This document shows positions 44,973-54,251 of a stretch of DNA of 64,000 nucleotides, one piece after another. The stretch is taken from NCBI GenBank assembly GCA_041392845.1, contig JAWKLG010000009.1, positions 1 through 64,000 of the forward strand. The letters run 5' to 3'. Below the pieces are notes generated by a model that was not told where the DNA came from, did not search any database, and saw only the letters and a list, made by a program, of their open reading frames with translations. How positions within the stretch are numbered: the stretch's first letter is position 1; each line of letters begins with the position of its first letter. This DNA comes from JAGQWW01 sp041392845. GTDB lineage: Bacteria > Bacteroidota > Bacteroidia > Chitinophagales > Saprospiraceae. The position numbers were made by a program, and so were the translations under genes.

Positions 44973-46175
44973 ATGCACAGGATTTTTTTTCCACTCTTTA
45001 TTTTTCTTTTCTTTTTTAAAAATATAGGATTCTCACAATCGGGTTGTACGGACCCTTTAGCATTGAATTATGATCCATGGGCAATCAACAATGATGGTAG
45101 TTGTGCCTATGAAGAGAATTATTACGATGCTGTAAGAATCACCAAACTTGATGACAAGGTAGAGGAGTGTTCAGGATTGATTTGGGTGAATGGAAAACTT
45201 TGGACATTAAACGATAGTGGAAATGCACCGGAATTGTATCAAATTGATGTGCAGTCCGGAGATGTTTTAAAGACCTTAAGTATTTCAAATTTTCCAAATG
45301 TTGATTGGGAAGATTTGGCAAAAGATGAAGATTACATATATATAGGTGATTTTGGAAATAATAAAGGAAACCGAAGGGATTTGTCTGTGGGTAGATTGAA
45401 GCTTGATGATTTACAAAAGGACATTGCTGAAGTTGAAATTATTAAGTTTTCAATGGCAGATCAACAAAATTTTGATTTGCCAAAACAAGGACACGATTAT
45501 GATATCGAAGCATTTTTTGTTCAAGATTCATTTCTTTATTTTTTTACAAAAAACTGGGCTGATAGTAAGACAAGGGTATATCAATGTCCCGCCAGTCCTG
45601 GAGAATATGCCTTGATGCCGGTCGACTCCTTTAATATTGGAGGTATTGTAACAGCGGCAGATATAATCGGAGATTCCCTTGCTGTGATTATGGGATATAC
45701 CAAACAAGGCAGGGTATGGATGTATGTTCTAAATAATTTTGAACCAGGAAAATTCTTTTCAGGCAACAAAAGACTGTTAGAATTAGGAAGTGCAATTAGA
45801 ATGGGGCAAGCTGAGGCAATCTGTTTTGACAATGAATTTGGAGGATTTATTGGTGCAGAAAAATTTAAGTTTGTACAGCAACAAATATTCAGATTTGATT
45901 TGCAAGATTTTTTAAGCCCCATACCTCATTCTTTTAAAATGCCGGAATCGTTTGGAAAAGTAATAAGTAGGGAGTCAGATGGCTTCGAAATTAACTTATC
46001 CGAAATCAAAAAAGAACTGGAAAAGGTGCAATTGGTCTCCGAAAATGGCCAAATTTTAAAGGAAATTGAAAATCCTGATCAAACAATTATAAAGGTGAAG
46101 ATGGAAGAAATGGCAGGTAAGACTTATTTCCTGAGATTGAAGATTGGAGAAAATATTTATATTCAAAAAGCATAA
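44973..46175 (+). CDS. secreted protein with a GCTDP motif and beta-propeller-like body
   Basis: Signal peptide (MHRIFFPLFIFLFFFKNIGFS), then directly the motif SGCTDPLALNYDPWAINNDG with SC after it, an Asp/Asn-rich module common in exported proteins of marine Bacteroidota (usually GCTDPTACNYNP...DGSC). Residues ~50-310 read as blades of a propeller: SGLIWVNGKLWTLNDSGNAP, DEDYIYIGDFGNNKGNRRD, and FLYFFTKNWADSKTRVYQ. The C-terminal ~75 residues look like a degenerate T9SS type A domain, ending GKTYFLRLKIGENIYIQKA without the usual PNP start. The function is unknown. Confidence 0.75.
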   Translation: MHRIFFPLFIFLFFFKNIGFSQSGCTDPLALNYDPWAINNDGSCAYEENYYDAVRITKLDDKVEECSGLIWVNGKLWTLNDSGNAPELYQIDVQSGDVLKTLSISNFPNVDWEDLAKDEDYIYIGDFGNNKGNRRDLSVGRLKLDDLQKDIAEVEIIKFSMADQQNFDLPKQGHDYDIEAFFVQDSFLYFFTKNWADSKTRVYQCPASPGEYALMPVDSFNIGGIVTAADIIGDSLAVIMGYTKQGRVWMYVLNNFEPGKFFSGNKRLLELGSAIRMGQAEAICFDNEFGGFIGAEKFKFVQQQIFRFDLQDFLSPIPHSFKMPESFGKVISRESDGFEINLSEIKKELEKVQLVSENGQILKEIENPDQTIIKVKMEEMAGKTYFLRLKIGENIYIQKA

Positions 46176-46181
46176 AAAAAG

Positions 46182-46200
46182 CGCCTCTAAGGGAGGCGCA
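46182..46200 (-). terminator. rho-independent terminator of the DUF5009 gene
   Basis: GCGCCTC/GAGGCGC (46182-46188 with 46194-46200) with a five-base loop. On the minus strand a run of seven T follows, so it mainly serves the gene that stops at 46271; the plus-strand gene stops seven bases before it. Confidence 0.8.
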
Positions 46201-46270
46201 TACATGCTTATAAACAAACAAAAAACATTAGCCTTAATATGGAAACCAAACAGAGGCCTTGTTTTTTGGT

Positions 46271-47365
46271 TCAGACTTTGATGAAAATTTTTCTTTTATA
46301 AAGGACATAAGCGAAAAAAAGAAAAATGCCGACAAATCCCATCGCAAACACCAGGGATGCTAGTTGAGGAGAAAATACAGGAAGCAGGAGCGATTGATAA
46401 ATCCAGGATTTTAAACTCAAGGTATCATTCACCTGAATAAAGTCCAGCGCTTTCGCTAACAGAACCGAGCCTGCATATAAAACGATAGCATTCATTCCAA
46501 ACCATTTAAAAGGAGCTATCCAACCTTTCTTGCCTTTTATTTCCATAATGAAATTTACAACCCCAAAGAAGCCTAAGGCGACGCCTGAAGTGTATAGGGC
46601 AAACGAACTGGTCCAAAGTTTTTTATTGATAGGAAAGGTATAATTCCATAAATATCCAATGGCACTTAAAATTACACCCCATGCAAAGACCTTTAGTAAC
46701 TTGTATTTGAAATCAAGATCTTTTCTGAGCAAAATACCGACGGCAAGACCTGCAACACCATTGGCAATAGCAGGAAGCGTTCCTAATAAACCTTCCGGAT
46801 CCCAGGTTTTAGATTGTGACCATAAATGTCCTCCGAGGAGGGTTCTGTCCAACCAGGCTCCAAGATTGGTTTCAGGTTCAAGATTCGGGGCACCAATTCC
46901 GGGAACAGGTACAAAAGTTATTAATACGAAATATAGGATTAATGCCAGGACTCCACTGACCAAAATTTGGTTTTTGCTCAGGTGGATAAAGAGCATGCTA
47001 CAGATAAAATATACCAATGCTATTCTTTGTAAGACTCCAGGAATTCTAACGGTCGAAAAGTCAAAGCTGGGAATAAGCTCCAACATGATTCCAATCAAAA
47101 AAATTAGGACTGAACGAATCAGAACTTTTTTAAAGAGATCAGTTTTGGGTATTCCAGCATCCATTCTTTTGCCCAATGCCAAAGGAATTGAAACAGCCAT
47201 TATGAAAAGGAAAAAAGGAAAAACCAGATCCGTTGGCGTCCAACCATGCCATTCAGCATGAAGGAAAGGAGCATAAACATGGGACCAATTGCCCGGATTG
47301 TTCACTAAGATCATCAAGGCAATCGTAAGTCCCCGAAATACATCGAGGGATTCAATTCTCTTCAT
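46271..47365 (-). CDS. DUF5009/HGSNAT-like membrane acyltransferase (COG4299)
   Basis: An integral membrane protein of about ten helices. It opens with the family motif RIESLDVFRGLTIALMILVN and NPGNWSHVYAPFLHAEWHGW, followed by TPTDLVFPFFLFIMAVSIPL. These match the bacterial relatives of heparan-alpha-glucosaminide N-acetyltransferase, where a histidine in the HA(E/D)W region takes the acetyl group in the human enzyme. A role in acetylating envelope glycans is inferred, not shown. At 364 residues it is complete. It is encoded alone. Confidence 0.88.
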   Translation of the reverse strand: MKRIESLDVFRGLTIALMILVNNPGNWSHVYAPFLHAEWHGWTPTDLVFPFFLFIMAVSIPLALGKRMDAGIPKTDLFKKVLIRSVLIFLIGIMLELIPSFDFSTVRIPGVLQRIALVYFICSMLFIHLSKNQILVSGVLALILYFVLITFVPVPGIGAPNLEPETNLGAWLDRTLLGGHLWSQSKTWDPEGLLGTLPAIANGVAGLAVGILLRKDLDFKYKLLKVFAWGVILSAIGYLWNYTFPINKKLWTSSFALYTSGVALGFFGVVNFIMEIKGKKGWIAPFKWFGMNAIVLYAGSVLLAKALDFIQVNDTLSLKSWIYQSLLLPVFSPQLASLVFAMGFVGIFLFFAYVLYKRKIFIKV

Positions 47366-47451
47366 TTAAAGTTGGTTTGTCGCGGTAATATATATCAATT
47401 TTTTCATCCATCCTTAACATCCAGGTGTTCTGAGTCCCACATTTATTTATT

Positions 47452-47459
47452 TACCTTTG
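47452..47459 (+). promoter_or_regulatory. -7 promoter element for the giant CHU_C gene
   Basis: TACCTTTG followed by C matches TAnnTTTG fully and ends 18 bases before the ATG at 47478, predicting a leader of only about ten bases. Confidence 0.65.
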
Positions 47460-47477
47460 CGGCCTTAATACCAGTCC

Positions 47478-50400
47478 ATGAGAATGAACCAAATATTCCC
47501 CATGGCCGGCTTTACCGGTCTTTTTTTGTTGTTTTTTTCTTTTCAGGCCGTTTCCCAGCCTTGTCCAAGTCTTTACAATTCTGATGTATCTTCTCCTTCT
47601 TGTTTCAACGGAAATACAGTTTGCGACCTTTGTGTAGATGATGAACTTACCTTGACTACAGATGGTGATTACCTTCCGGATGGTGGCTGTGTAGAATGGT
47701 ATTATGATACCGATCCGGGATTTAATCCTTACAATGGAGATGGCACATTTATCGGATGTGGAGATATTACCTCCAGTTTTCCTAACCCTTGTGACCAGTG
47801 TCCTGAGATCCAGGCCATTTTTATCAATTCTTGTGGTACTGAAGAGTCTAATGAACTTTTTATCTTTTCATCTGGAAGTGGATTCGATACAGACGATTTT
47901 TCTGTTACCTTTCCTCAGCCTGGTATTGGTCCGGATGCAGATATTCCGCCTTGTGGAATTCAAGTTCCAACTGTTACGGTTTCCGGCTGTCCAAATATTG
48001 TATACGTAGGACCTGGTGAAACAGTGCCTCCCGGTGTTCCGGTTATATTTTTTACATCTGCCAATGCGAACAATGTTTATGACGCCAGTCAGGTTTGCTC
48101 CGGTGGAACTGTTTACGTAATGCAAAATAGCTGCGGAAGGGTAACTGCAGCATTTCGAAATTCTTGTATCGGATGTGGAGACAGAACCCTTGAAATTAAT
48201 CTGGCATGTGGATGTAACGATGTGATGACTTACGATCCGGAATTGACATCGACTGGTGGCGACGGCGATTATGTTTTGGCCGGAGGTATTTATGGAAATG
48301 ACGGTTGTGCCTTGCCAGCAGTAAATATTCCAAATCCTCCTCCATTTTTCAGCATGGTCGACCCGGTTAGTTTTACCATTACCGATTTGCTATGTAATGG
48401 CGGGCCTTATTACATAACCGGCATTATTAGTCCAACTCCCGATCCGGGATGCGGGGACGTTTTGACCAATGTTTTTGAATTTGATGTACTTTGTCCTGAA
48501 GCAGATATTCAGGGCGATGATGAGATTTGCGAGGGAGAGACTGCCGACTTAACAGCAACCGGTGGTGGTACCTATTTATGGTCTTCCGGCCAAATGACTG
48601 ATATGATTTCAGTAATGCCCTTGACTTCAACCACCTATACAGTAACGGTTACACAAGGGAATTGTGAAGATGAGTTTTCTTTTGATGTTACTGTTAATCC
48701 GGATGAAACCCCTTTGCTGGGCTTTGCTGAATTATGCGAAACAGATCCTTTGTTTGATCTATCTTCTCTTGTGGATCCCCTGTATCCGGATGGAACCTGG
48801 ACTGGTGTAGGGGTAACGAACAATTTCTTTGACCCTTCAGGACTGGATGGTGATTATACCATTACTTTCACTCCTACAGATCCTTGTGCTACTTCTGCAA
48901 CAACTGATATAACCGTAAATACCCTCCAGACGCCCAATCTTATGGATGCTACCATTTGTAAAAATGAGCCTCCTTTCGATTTGAGTCAATTGGAAGATCC
49001 AAACTTTGTAGGAGATTGGTCGGGGCCTGGCGTTGCAGCTAATTTTTTCGATCCTGCGGGTTTAAATGGTACAATATTTCTGGATTTTACGCCATTAGAT
49101 AATTGTGTAAACCCCGGTACCATTGAGATTACTTTGCTTGATGCAGATGAACCTGATTTGTTGGCGGACACTATTTGCGCAGGGCAGGGAAATTATAATT
49201 TAGATGATCTTCTGGATCCTTTATATCCTTCCGGTTTTTGGACCGGGCCAAATGTCAACGGTTCTACCTTCGATCCAAGCGGATTAAATGGTGTGATAGA
49301 ATTCGTTTTTGAACCCTTCCAAAACTGTGTTGATACAGCCTCAACATTTATTTTGGTTACCCAAGGAACGGTTACCTCTTTAAGGGAAGATACCATTTGT
49401 CAGGTTTCAGGTCCTTTCAATCTGTCCAATTTAATCGTTTCAAATCCGCAACCTGGAATCTGGTCCGGTCAAAATGTTTCAGGCAATAATTTTAATCCAA
49501 GTGGGATTTCCGGACCGGTGACCATCACTTTTACCCCAACAGGCGGATGTGCAACGCCGGTTACTACTAATTTGGTGGTAACTGCACCTATTAGTACCAC
49601 CAACTTGTCCAGAGACTGTGACCCTGGCAATGGAACCTACATTGTGACTTTTGAAATAGTTGGGAGTGATCCAAGTATTTTGACGGTTATGGGTGGAGGC
49701 ACATTGACGGGAAGAACTTTTGTAAGTGACCCAATACCTGCAGGTACCAGTTACAGGTTTTCCATCAATGACGGAATCTGTAATAATGTCATTTTAAATG
49801 GTCCGTCTCCAAATTGTAGCTGTGTTACCAATGCAGGTTCTGTTGATTATTCGGGACCTGTTCCGTTTAGACTTTGTCTTGGTGACACCATTAATTTATT
49901 ATCGGATTCGACTTTTGTTTTGGATAATAATGACAGCCTTTTTTATGTGATTCATACCAATCCTACTGACTCATTAGGAGACATACTGGCCATCAATGGT
50001 AATCCCGGATTTGAATTTGAACCTGACACTATGGATTTGGATAGCATTTACTACTATTCCATAGTGGTTGGAAGTCTGGATGGAAATGGAGCCTTGGATT
50101 TAGCAGATACCTGTTTGTCTGTAGCTTCCGGTGTACCTTTTCTATTCCAATCTGTTCCTACCGTAAGCATGGATCCGGATACTACGGTTTGTTTGGGAGA
50201 AAGTCTGGCCATCAATTTTTACATGACGGGCACACCGCCCTTTTCGCTCCAGGTTAATTTAGATGGTAATCCACTCGCACCCATTACCTCCCCAACTGAT
50301 ACCTTTACATTAAATATCAATCCTGCGTCTAACAGGACTTATGAAATAACAGCATTCTCAGACGCCATATGTGAAGGAACCATTGATGTAGGCACTCAAA

Positions 50401-53400
50401 ATATTTTTGTCAACACTCCCAATTCCATAAGTATTCAAGATACCTTAATTAATTCAACCAACAATACTTATCAAATGGTTTTTGAGGTTGGAAATGTGAA
50501 TGCACCGGGATTTGAGGTAACAGGTTCTACAGGTGTGCCAAGGGGTAATATTTTTACAACAGAATCTTTCCCTTGTAATACGCCTATCGAAATTTGTGTT
50601 TCAAGTGATTATTGTCCACAGGTTTGTTCTAATGTACAGGTTAATTGTAGCAGTTGTTTGACCAATGCAGGGTTGATGGATTCGGATACCATTCATGCTT
50701 GTATTGGAGATACCATAACTGCAATGCATAATGGATATGTGAGTGATGGTAATGATACACTGCAGTTTGTTTTGCATGACAATCCAGGTGCACTATTAGG
50801 GACTATTTTTGACACACAAAATTCTCCAAGTTTCAGCCTTCAAGCCGGAATGATGACCAATACGGTTTATTATATTTCAGCAATTGCAGGAAATGATTTA
50901 GGTGGTGGCATTGTTGACCAAAATGATACCTGTTTCCAGGTTTCTCAAGGCACTCCTATCATATGGCATTCCCTGCCCGATGCCAGGATGGATGCTGATA
51001 CTACCATTTGTGCAGGTACTGTTTTAGATTATGACATCTATTTATCCGGGGTAGGACCATTTGATGTAACCTCAAGTTTTAGAGGAACAATTCTTCCGCC
51101 GGCAACAGATGTAAGTGGAACCGCCTTGGGACTTTCAGGTACATTTAATATCCCGACACAAATCATTATAATTGAAGTAGCAGATGAATACTGTGTAAAC
51201 ACTTTTACAGATACGTTCAATATTTTTATTTTTCCTGAAATAACTACTGATAGTTTTTCATTCGATTGTGATCCGGGAACTCAGACCTATACGGTTTCAT
51301 TTGTTTTACAAGGCGGTGATCCAGGCTCTTATATGGTGACAGGCGATCCAGGTACTTTGGTGGGAAATACTTTTACCAGTGCTCCAATCGCATCAGATTC
51401 TACCTATACCTTCAATATTTTTGATGGAAATGCCTGTGATACATTAACAGAGTCAGGAGTTTACAGCTGTAACTGTTTGACCGATGCAGGAACCATTCAG
51501 GATCTGGATGCGTCAGGGAATCCATATGGAATTTGTGGAAATGAAACCGTTGAGATACTTCATAACAACGATGAAGTCCTTCAGCCAGGAGAAGTTTTAA
51601 ATTATATTATTTACAAAGGAGACGCAAATAATATCGACAGTATCCTAAAGCTTCAACAAGGGAATATTTTTAATTATGATCCAATGTTTGAATTTGATTC
51701 AATTTATTGGATTACTGTGGTCGCTGGCCCTGATTTGGGAGGAGGCATGGTAGATACCTCTGCTGCTTGCCTGGATGCAGGAAATGGTGTCCCGGTAATT
51801 TTCCTTCAATCTCCAGGAGTAGATTTTAATATTTTGTATCAAAACTGTCCTGAAGATTGTATTGGCTTGACCTTCAATTTTATAGGACAGCCCGGCTTCG
51901 ATTTTTATTACAGTATTTTTGAAAATGGTTTTGAAACAAAGGACACCCTGTTGAACCATGGGGCAAACCATATGATTAATTATTGCCCGGAAGATACGCT
52001 CTTTACCTTTTCTGTTAGGCTTGATTCGATTATAAGTCAGGGATGTAAGACTGATTTGAATATTTTGGGTCAGGTTCCGATTCAAAGACAGGTGGTAGGT
52101 AATTTTTCTGCAGAGATTTGTCAGGGCGATTCTATTCAGGTGGAAGGTGTCTGGTTCAATGATACCTATTTTTCTGATACCCTTTTATTAAGTGGAAGAA
52201 GAAGGAATGGATGTGATTCACTTTTATTTGTAAATATTTCAATTTTAAATCCAAGCCTTACAACAATTGATACCCTTTTATGTGCCAATGATTTTATCAC
52301 AGTAAATGGCGTACGATATGATCAATCCAATCCATCGGGCCAGGAAATGTTGGCCGGAGCGGTTTGCGACTCAATGGTATTAATTGATTTGCAATTTAGA
52401 ACACCGGATACAACCGCCCTTGCTAATTCTCTGTGTTCGGGTGAACAGATTACCGTCAATGGAACCATTTATGATGAAAACAATCCATCAGGTCAGGAGG
52501 TATTCACCAATCAATTTGGATGTGATAGTATCCTTTTAATTGACCTTTCTTTTTCACCCGTTTATTCAGATACCTTGAGGGATACACTTTGCCCGGGTCA
52601 GATTTTGGATATAGCGGGTCAAACTTTTTCTGAAATGAATCCAACAGGGCAGATTGATTTTAGCTCTGTAAATGGTTGTGACTCCGTTTTGAATGTATTT
52701 TTAAGTTATAGAACACCTGCCAATTATTCCATAGCCGGAAATCGAAATATCTGTTTGGGAGATAGTGTTGCAATTGTACTTAATACAACTGCAAGCTCGC
52801 CATCCGAAGTAACTCTTAGTGACGGAAACGGACATGATTTCACTTTTGTAGGAATAAACGATGGCGATTCAATGTGGATATCGCCAACAGATTCATCAGG
52901 TTTCTTTATTAGCAATATTGTAAATCCAGCCAATATATGTACTCCCGAAATCAGTGGTTTGTTTACCATAGATATCAGTGAAATTGCTCTTGACGCACAG
53001 GTATCTGATTACAATGGTTTCAATCTTACCTGTTTTGGTGGCAGTGATGGTTTTATCTTTCCCAATGTAATGGATGGTATTCCTCCTTTTGATTACAATT
53101 GGTCGGATGGTAGTGTACAAAGTGGAAGAAATAATCTGGCAGCTGGAAATTATTATTTGACAGTCTCAGATGCAGCTGGATGTTCCCTCACTGACAGTTT
53201 CTTGTTGGTTGCGCCTGACTCGATAGATTTAATGGTGGCAGTAGAAGATCCTAATTGTCTTGATGAGAATTCCGGATTGATAAACCTGGATCTTATTACC
53301 GGAGGTACTAGTCCTTACGAAGTGTTTTTGGATGGAAGTCCGGTCGATATTTCAACAGGATTGCCTTTGGCTATAGCCAATTTGAATGCCGGGGGATATC

Positions 53401-53999
53401 TTTTAGAAATAACAGATGCTAATGATTGTAATTTCCGTCTTCCGGTAAGTATTTCGCCGGCACAACAACCTCAAGTTAGTGCGGGAAGGGACACATTGGT
53501 GAAGGCAGGAACGCCCTTCGCGCTGATAGGAAGAACAAACATCAATCCGGCCTCCGTTCTTTGGGAACCACCATTGTACCTGGAATGTGACACTTGTTTG
53601 ATTACAAATAGTACTCCGGGTGCAGAGATTACTTACACAATTACCGTATTTGATGCAGCAGGCTGTTCTGGTTCGGATGATATCACCATTCGAATATTCT
53701 CAGAAAAGAATGTATATGTTCCTTCAGGATTTAGTCCAAATGGAGATGGAATCAACGATGGTTTCACTCTATATAGTGACCAGGAGGCTGTGAGGATGAA
53801 AACCTTCATGGTTTTCGATCGATGGGGTAATGTTGTTTACGAAGGAAATAACGTCGAATTGAATATGCCTGAGTTGGGATGGGATGGTACCTATAAAGGA
53901 AAAGCAATGGATCCTGCCGTGTTTGTTTATTTCGCAGAAATTGAATTCGCGGATGGAAGTACGGAAGTATTTAAAGGGGATGTAGCGCTTGTGAGGTAA
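47478..53999 (+). CDS. giant secreted adhesin-like protein with SprB-like repeat and CHU_C (T9SS type B) domain
   Basis: A 2173-residue protein with a signal peptide (MRMNQIFPMAGFTGLFLLFF region). Four internal repeat families can be read. Residues ~405-700 carry about five LYPDGTWTGVGVTNNFFDPS-like units. Residues ~780-1350 carry three long units starting C-TNAG/TDAG with CIGDTI-type cores. Residues ~1545-1750 carry four units with ITVNGxxYDxxNPSGQE. Residues ~1840-2000 carry SprB-like repeats (CFGGSDGFIFPNVMDGIPPF, then YNWSDG). The end (~2075-2173) is a CHU_C domain (YVPSGFSPNGDGINDGF; DRWGNVVYEGNN), the sorting signal for T9SS type B export. Adhesion or gliding-related surface function is inferred. 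The SprA pore is encoded 20 kb away. Confidence 0.92.
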   Translation: MRMNQIFPMAGFTGLFLLFFSFQAVSQPCPSLYNSDVSSPSCFNGNTVCDLCVDDELTLTTDGDYLPDGGCVEWYYDTDPGFNPYNGDGTFIGCGDITSSFPNPCDQCPEIQAIFINSCGTEESNELFIFSSGSGFDTDDFSVTFPQPGIGPDADIPPCGIQVPTVTVSGCPNIVYVGPGETVPPGVPVIFFTSANANNVYDASQVCSGGTVYVMQNSCGRVTAAFRNSCIGCGDRTLEINLACGCNDVMTYDPELTSTGGDGDYVLAGGIYGNDGCALPAVNIPNPPPFFSMVDPVSFTITDLLCNGGPYYITGIISPTPDPGCGDVLTNVFEFDVLCPEADIQGDDEICEGETADLTATGGGTYLWSSGQMTDMISVMPLTSTTYTVTVTQGNCEDEFSFDVTVNPDETPLLGFAELCETDPLFDLSSLVDPLYPDGTWTGVGVTNNFFDPSGLDGDYTITFTPTDPCATSATTDITVNTLQTPNLMDATICKNEPPFDLSQLEDPNFVGDWSGPGVAANFFDPAGLNGTIFLDFTPLDNCVNPGTIEITLLDADEPDLLADTICAGQGNYNLDDLLDPLYPSGFWTGPNVNGSTFDPSGLNGVIEFVFEPFQNCVDTASTFILVTQGTVTSLREDTICQVSGPFNLSNLIVSNPQPGIWSGQNVSGNNFNPSGISGPVTITFTPTGGCATPVTTNLVVTAPISTTNLSRDCDPGNGTYIVTFEIVGSDPSILTVMGGGTLTGRTFVSDPIPAGTSYRFSINDGICNNVILNGPSPNCSCVTNAGSVDYSGPVPFRLCLGDTINLLSDSTFVLDNNDSLFYVIHTNPTDSLGDILAINGNPGFEFEPDTMDLDSIYYYSIVVGSLDGNGALDLADTCLSVASGVPFLFQSVPTVSMDPDTTVCLGESLAINFYMTGTPPFSLQVNLDGNPLAPITSPTDTFTLNINPASNRTYEITAFSDAICEGTIDVGTQNIFVNTPNSISIQDTLINSTNNTYQMVFEVGNVNAPGFEVTGSTGVPRGNIFTTESFPCNTPIEICVSSDYCPQVCSNVQVNCSSCLTNAGLMDSDTIHACIGDTITAMHNGYVSDGNDTLQFVLHDNPGALLGTIFDTQNSPSFSLQAGMMTNTVYYISAIAGNDLGGGIVDQNDTCFQVSQGTPIIWHSLPDARMDADTTICAGTVLDYDIYLSGVGPFDVTSSFRGTILPPATDVSGTALGLSGTFNIPTQIIIIEVADEYCVNTFTDTFNIFIFPEITTDSFSFDCDPGTQTYTVSFVLQGGDPGSYMVTGDPGTLVGNTFTSAPIASDSTYTFNIFDGNACDTLTESGVYSCNCLTDAGTIQDLDASGNPYGICGNETVEILHNNDEVLQPGEVLNYIIYKGDANNIDSILKLQQGNIFNYDPMFEFDSIYWITVVAGPDLGGGMVDTSAACLDAGNGVPVIFLQSPGVDFNILYQNCPEDCIGLTFNFIGQPGFDFYYSIFENGFETKDTLLNHGANHMINYCPEDTLFTFSVRLDSIISQGCKTDLNILGQVPIQRQVVGNFSAEICQGDSIQVEGVWFNDTYFSDTLLLSGRRRNGCDSLLFVNISILNPSLTTIDTLLCANDFITVNGVRYDQSNPSGQEMLAGAVCDSMVLIDLQFRTPDTTALANSLCSGEQITVNGTIYDENNPSGQEVFTNQFGCDSILLIDLSFSPVYSDTLRDTLCPGQILDIAGQTFSEMNPTGQIDFSSVNGCDSVLNVFLSYRTPANYSIAGNRNICLGDSVAIVLNTTASSPSEVTLSDGNGHDFTFVGINDGDSMWISPTDSSGFFISNIVNPANICTPEISGLFTIDISEIALDAQVSDYNGFNLTCFGGSDGFIFPNVMDGIPPFDYNWSDGSVQSGRNNLAAGNYYLTVSDAAGCSLTDSFLLVAPDSIDLMVAVEDPNCLDENSGLINLDLITGGTSPYEVFLDGSPVDISTGLPLAIANLNAGGYLLEITDANDCNFRLPVSISPAQQPQVSAGRDTLVKAGTPFALIGRTNINPASVLWEPPLYLECDTCLITNSTPGAEITYTITVFDAAGCSGSDDITIRIFSEKNVYVPSGFSPNGDGINDGFTLYSDQEAVRMKTFMVFDRWGNVVYEGNNVELNMPELGWDGTYKGKAMDPAVFVYFAEIEFADGSTEVFKGDVALVR

Positions 54000-54001
54000 G
54001 C

Positions 54002-54071
54002 TGGGGGCTGGGTGCTAGGTGCTAGGTGCTGGGTGCTAGGTTCTGGGTACTAGGTTCTGGGTTCTGGGTTC
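54002..54071 (+). repeat. heptamer array, unit T(A/G)GGT(G/A/T)C, 10 copies
   Basis: Ten gapless 7-base units from TGGGGGC to TGGGTTC, beginning two bases after the TAA stop of the CHU_C gene. Variation is again at unit positions 2 and 6, apart from one G in the first unit. Confidence 0.95.
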
Positions 54072-54140
54072 TGGTGGCTCTCGATTGCTGGTGGTTCGTT
54101 TTTTCAATGGTGGAATTGAGATCTTTTTTCAAAAATTTGT

Positions 54141-54235
54141 GGACCCGCAGGGTCCAATCTCTTTAGCAAACCATTAAATTATTCCAGCCTAATTGCAAAT
54201 AATCAAACGAGCCCACGAGCCGCGAGCTCACGAGC
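54141..54235. repeat. short hairpin and CGAGC repeat between convergent genes
   Basis: GGACCC/GGGTCC (54141-54146 with 54150-54155) forms a small hairpin. Further on, CGAGC occurs four times (54208, 54216, 54223, 54231) at spacings of 8, 7 and 8 bases. The gap lies between the CHU_C and ggt stops. No U-tract follows the hairpin. Confidence 0.5.
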
Positions 54236-54251
54236 AAACCAGCCCCAGACC

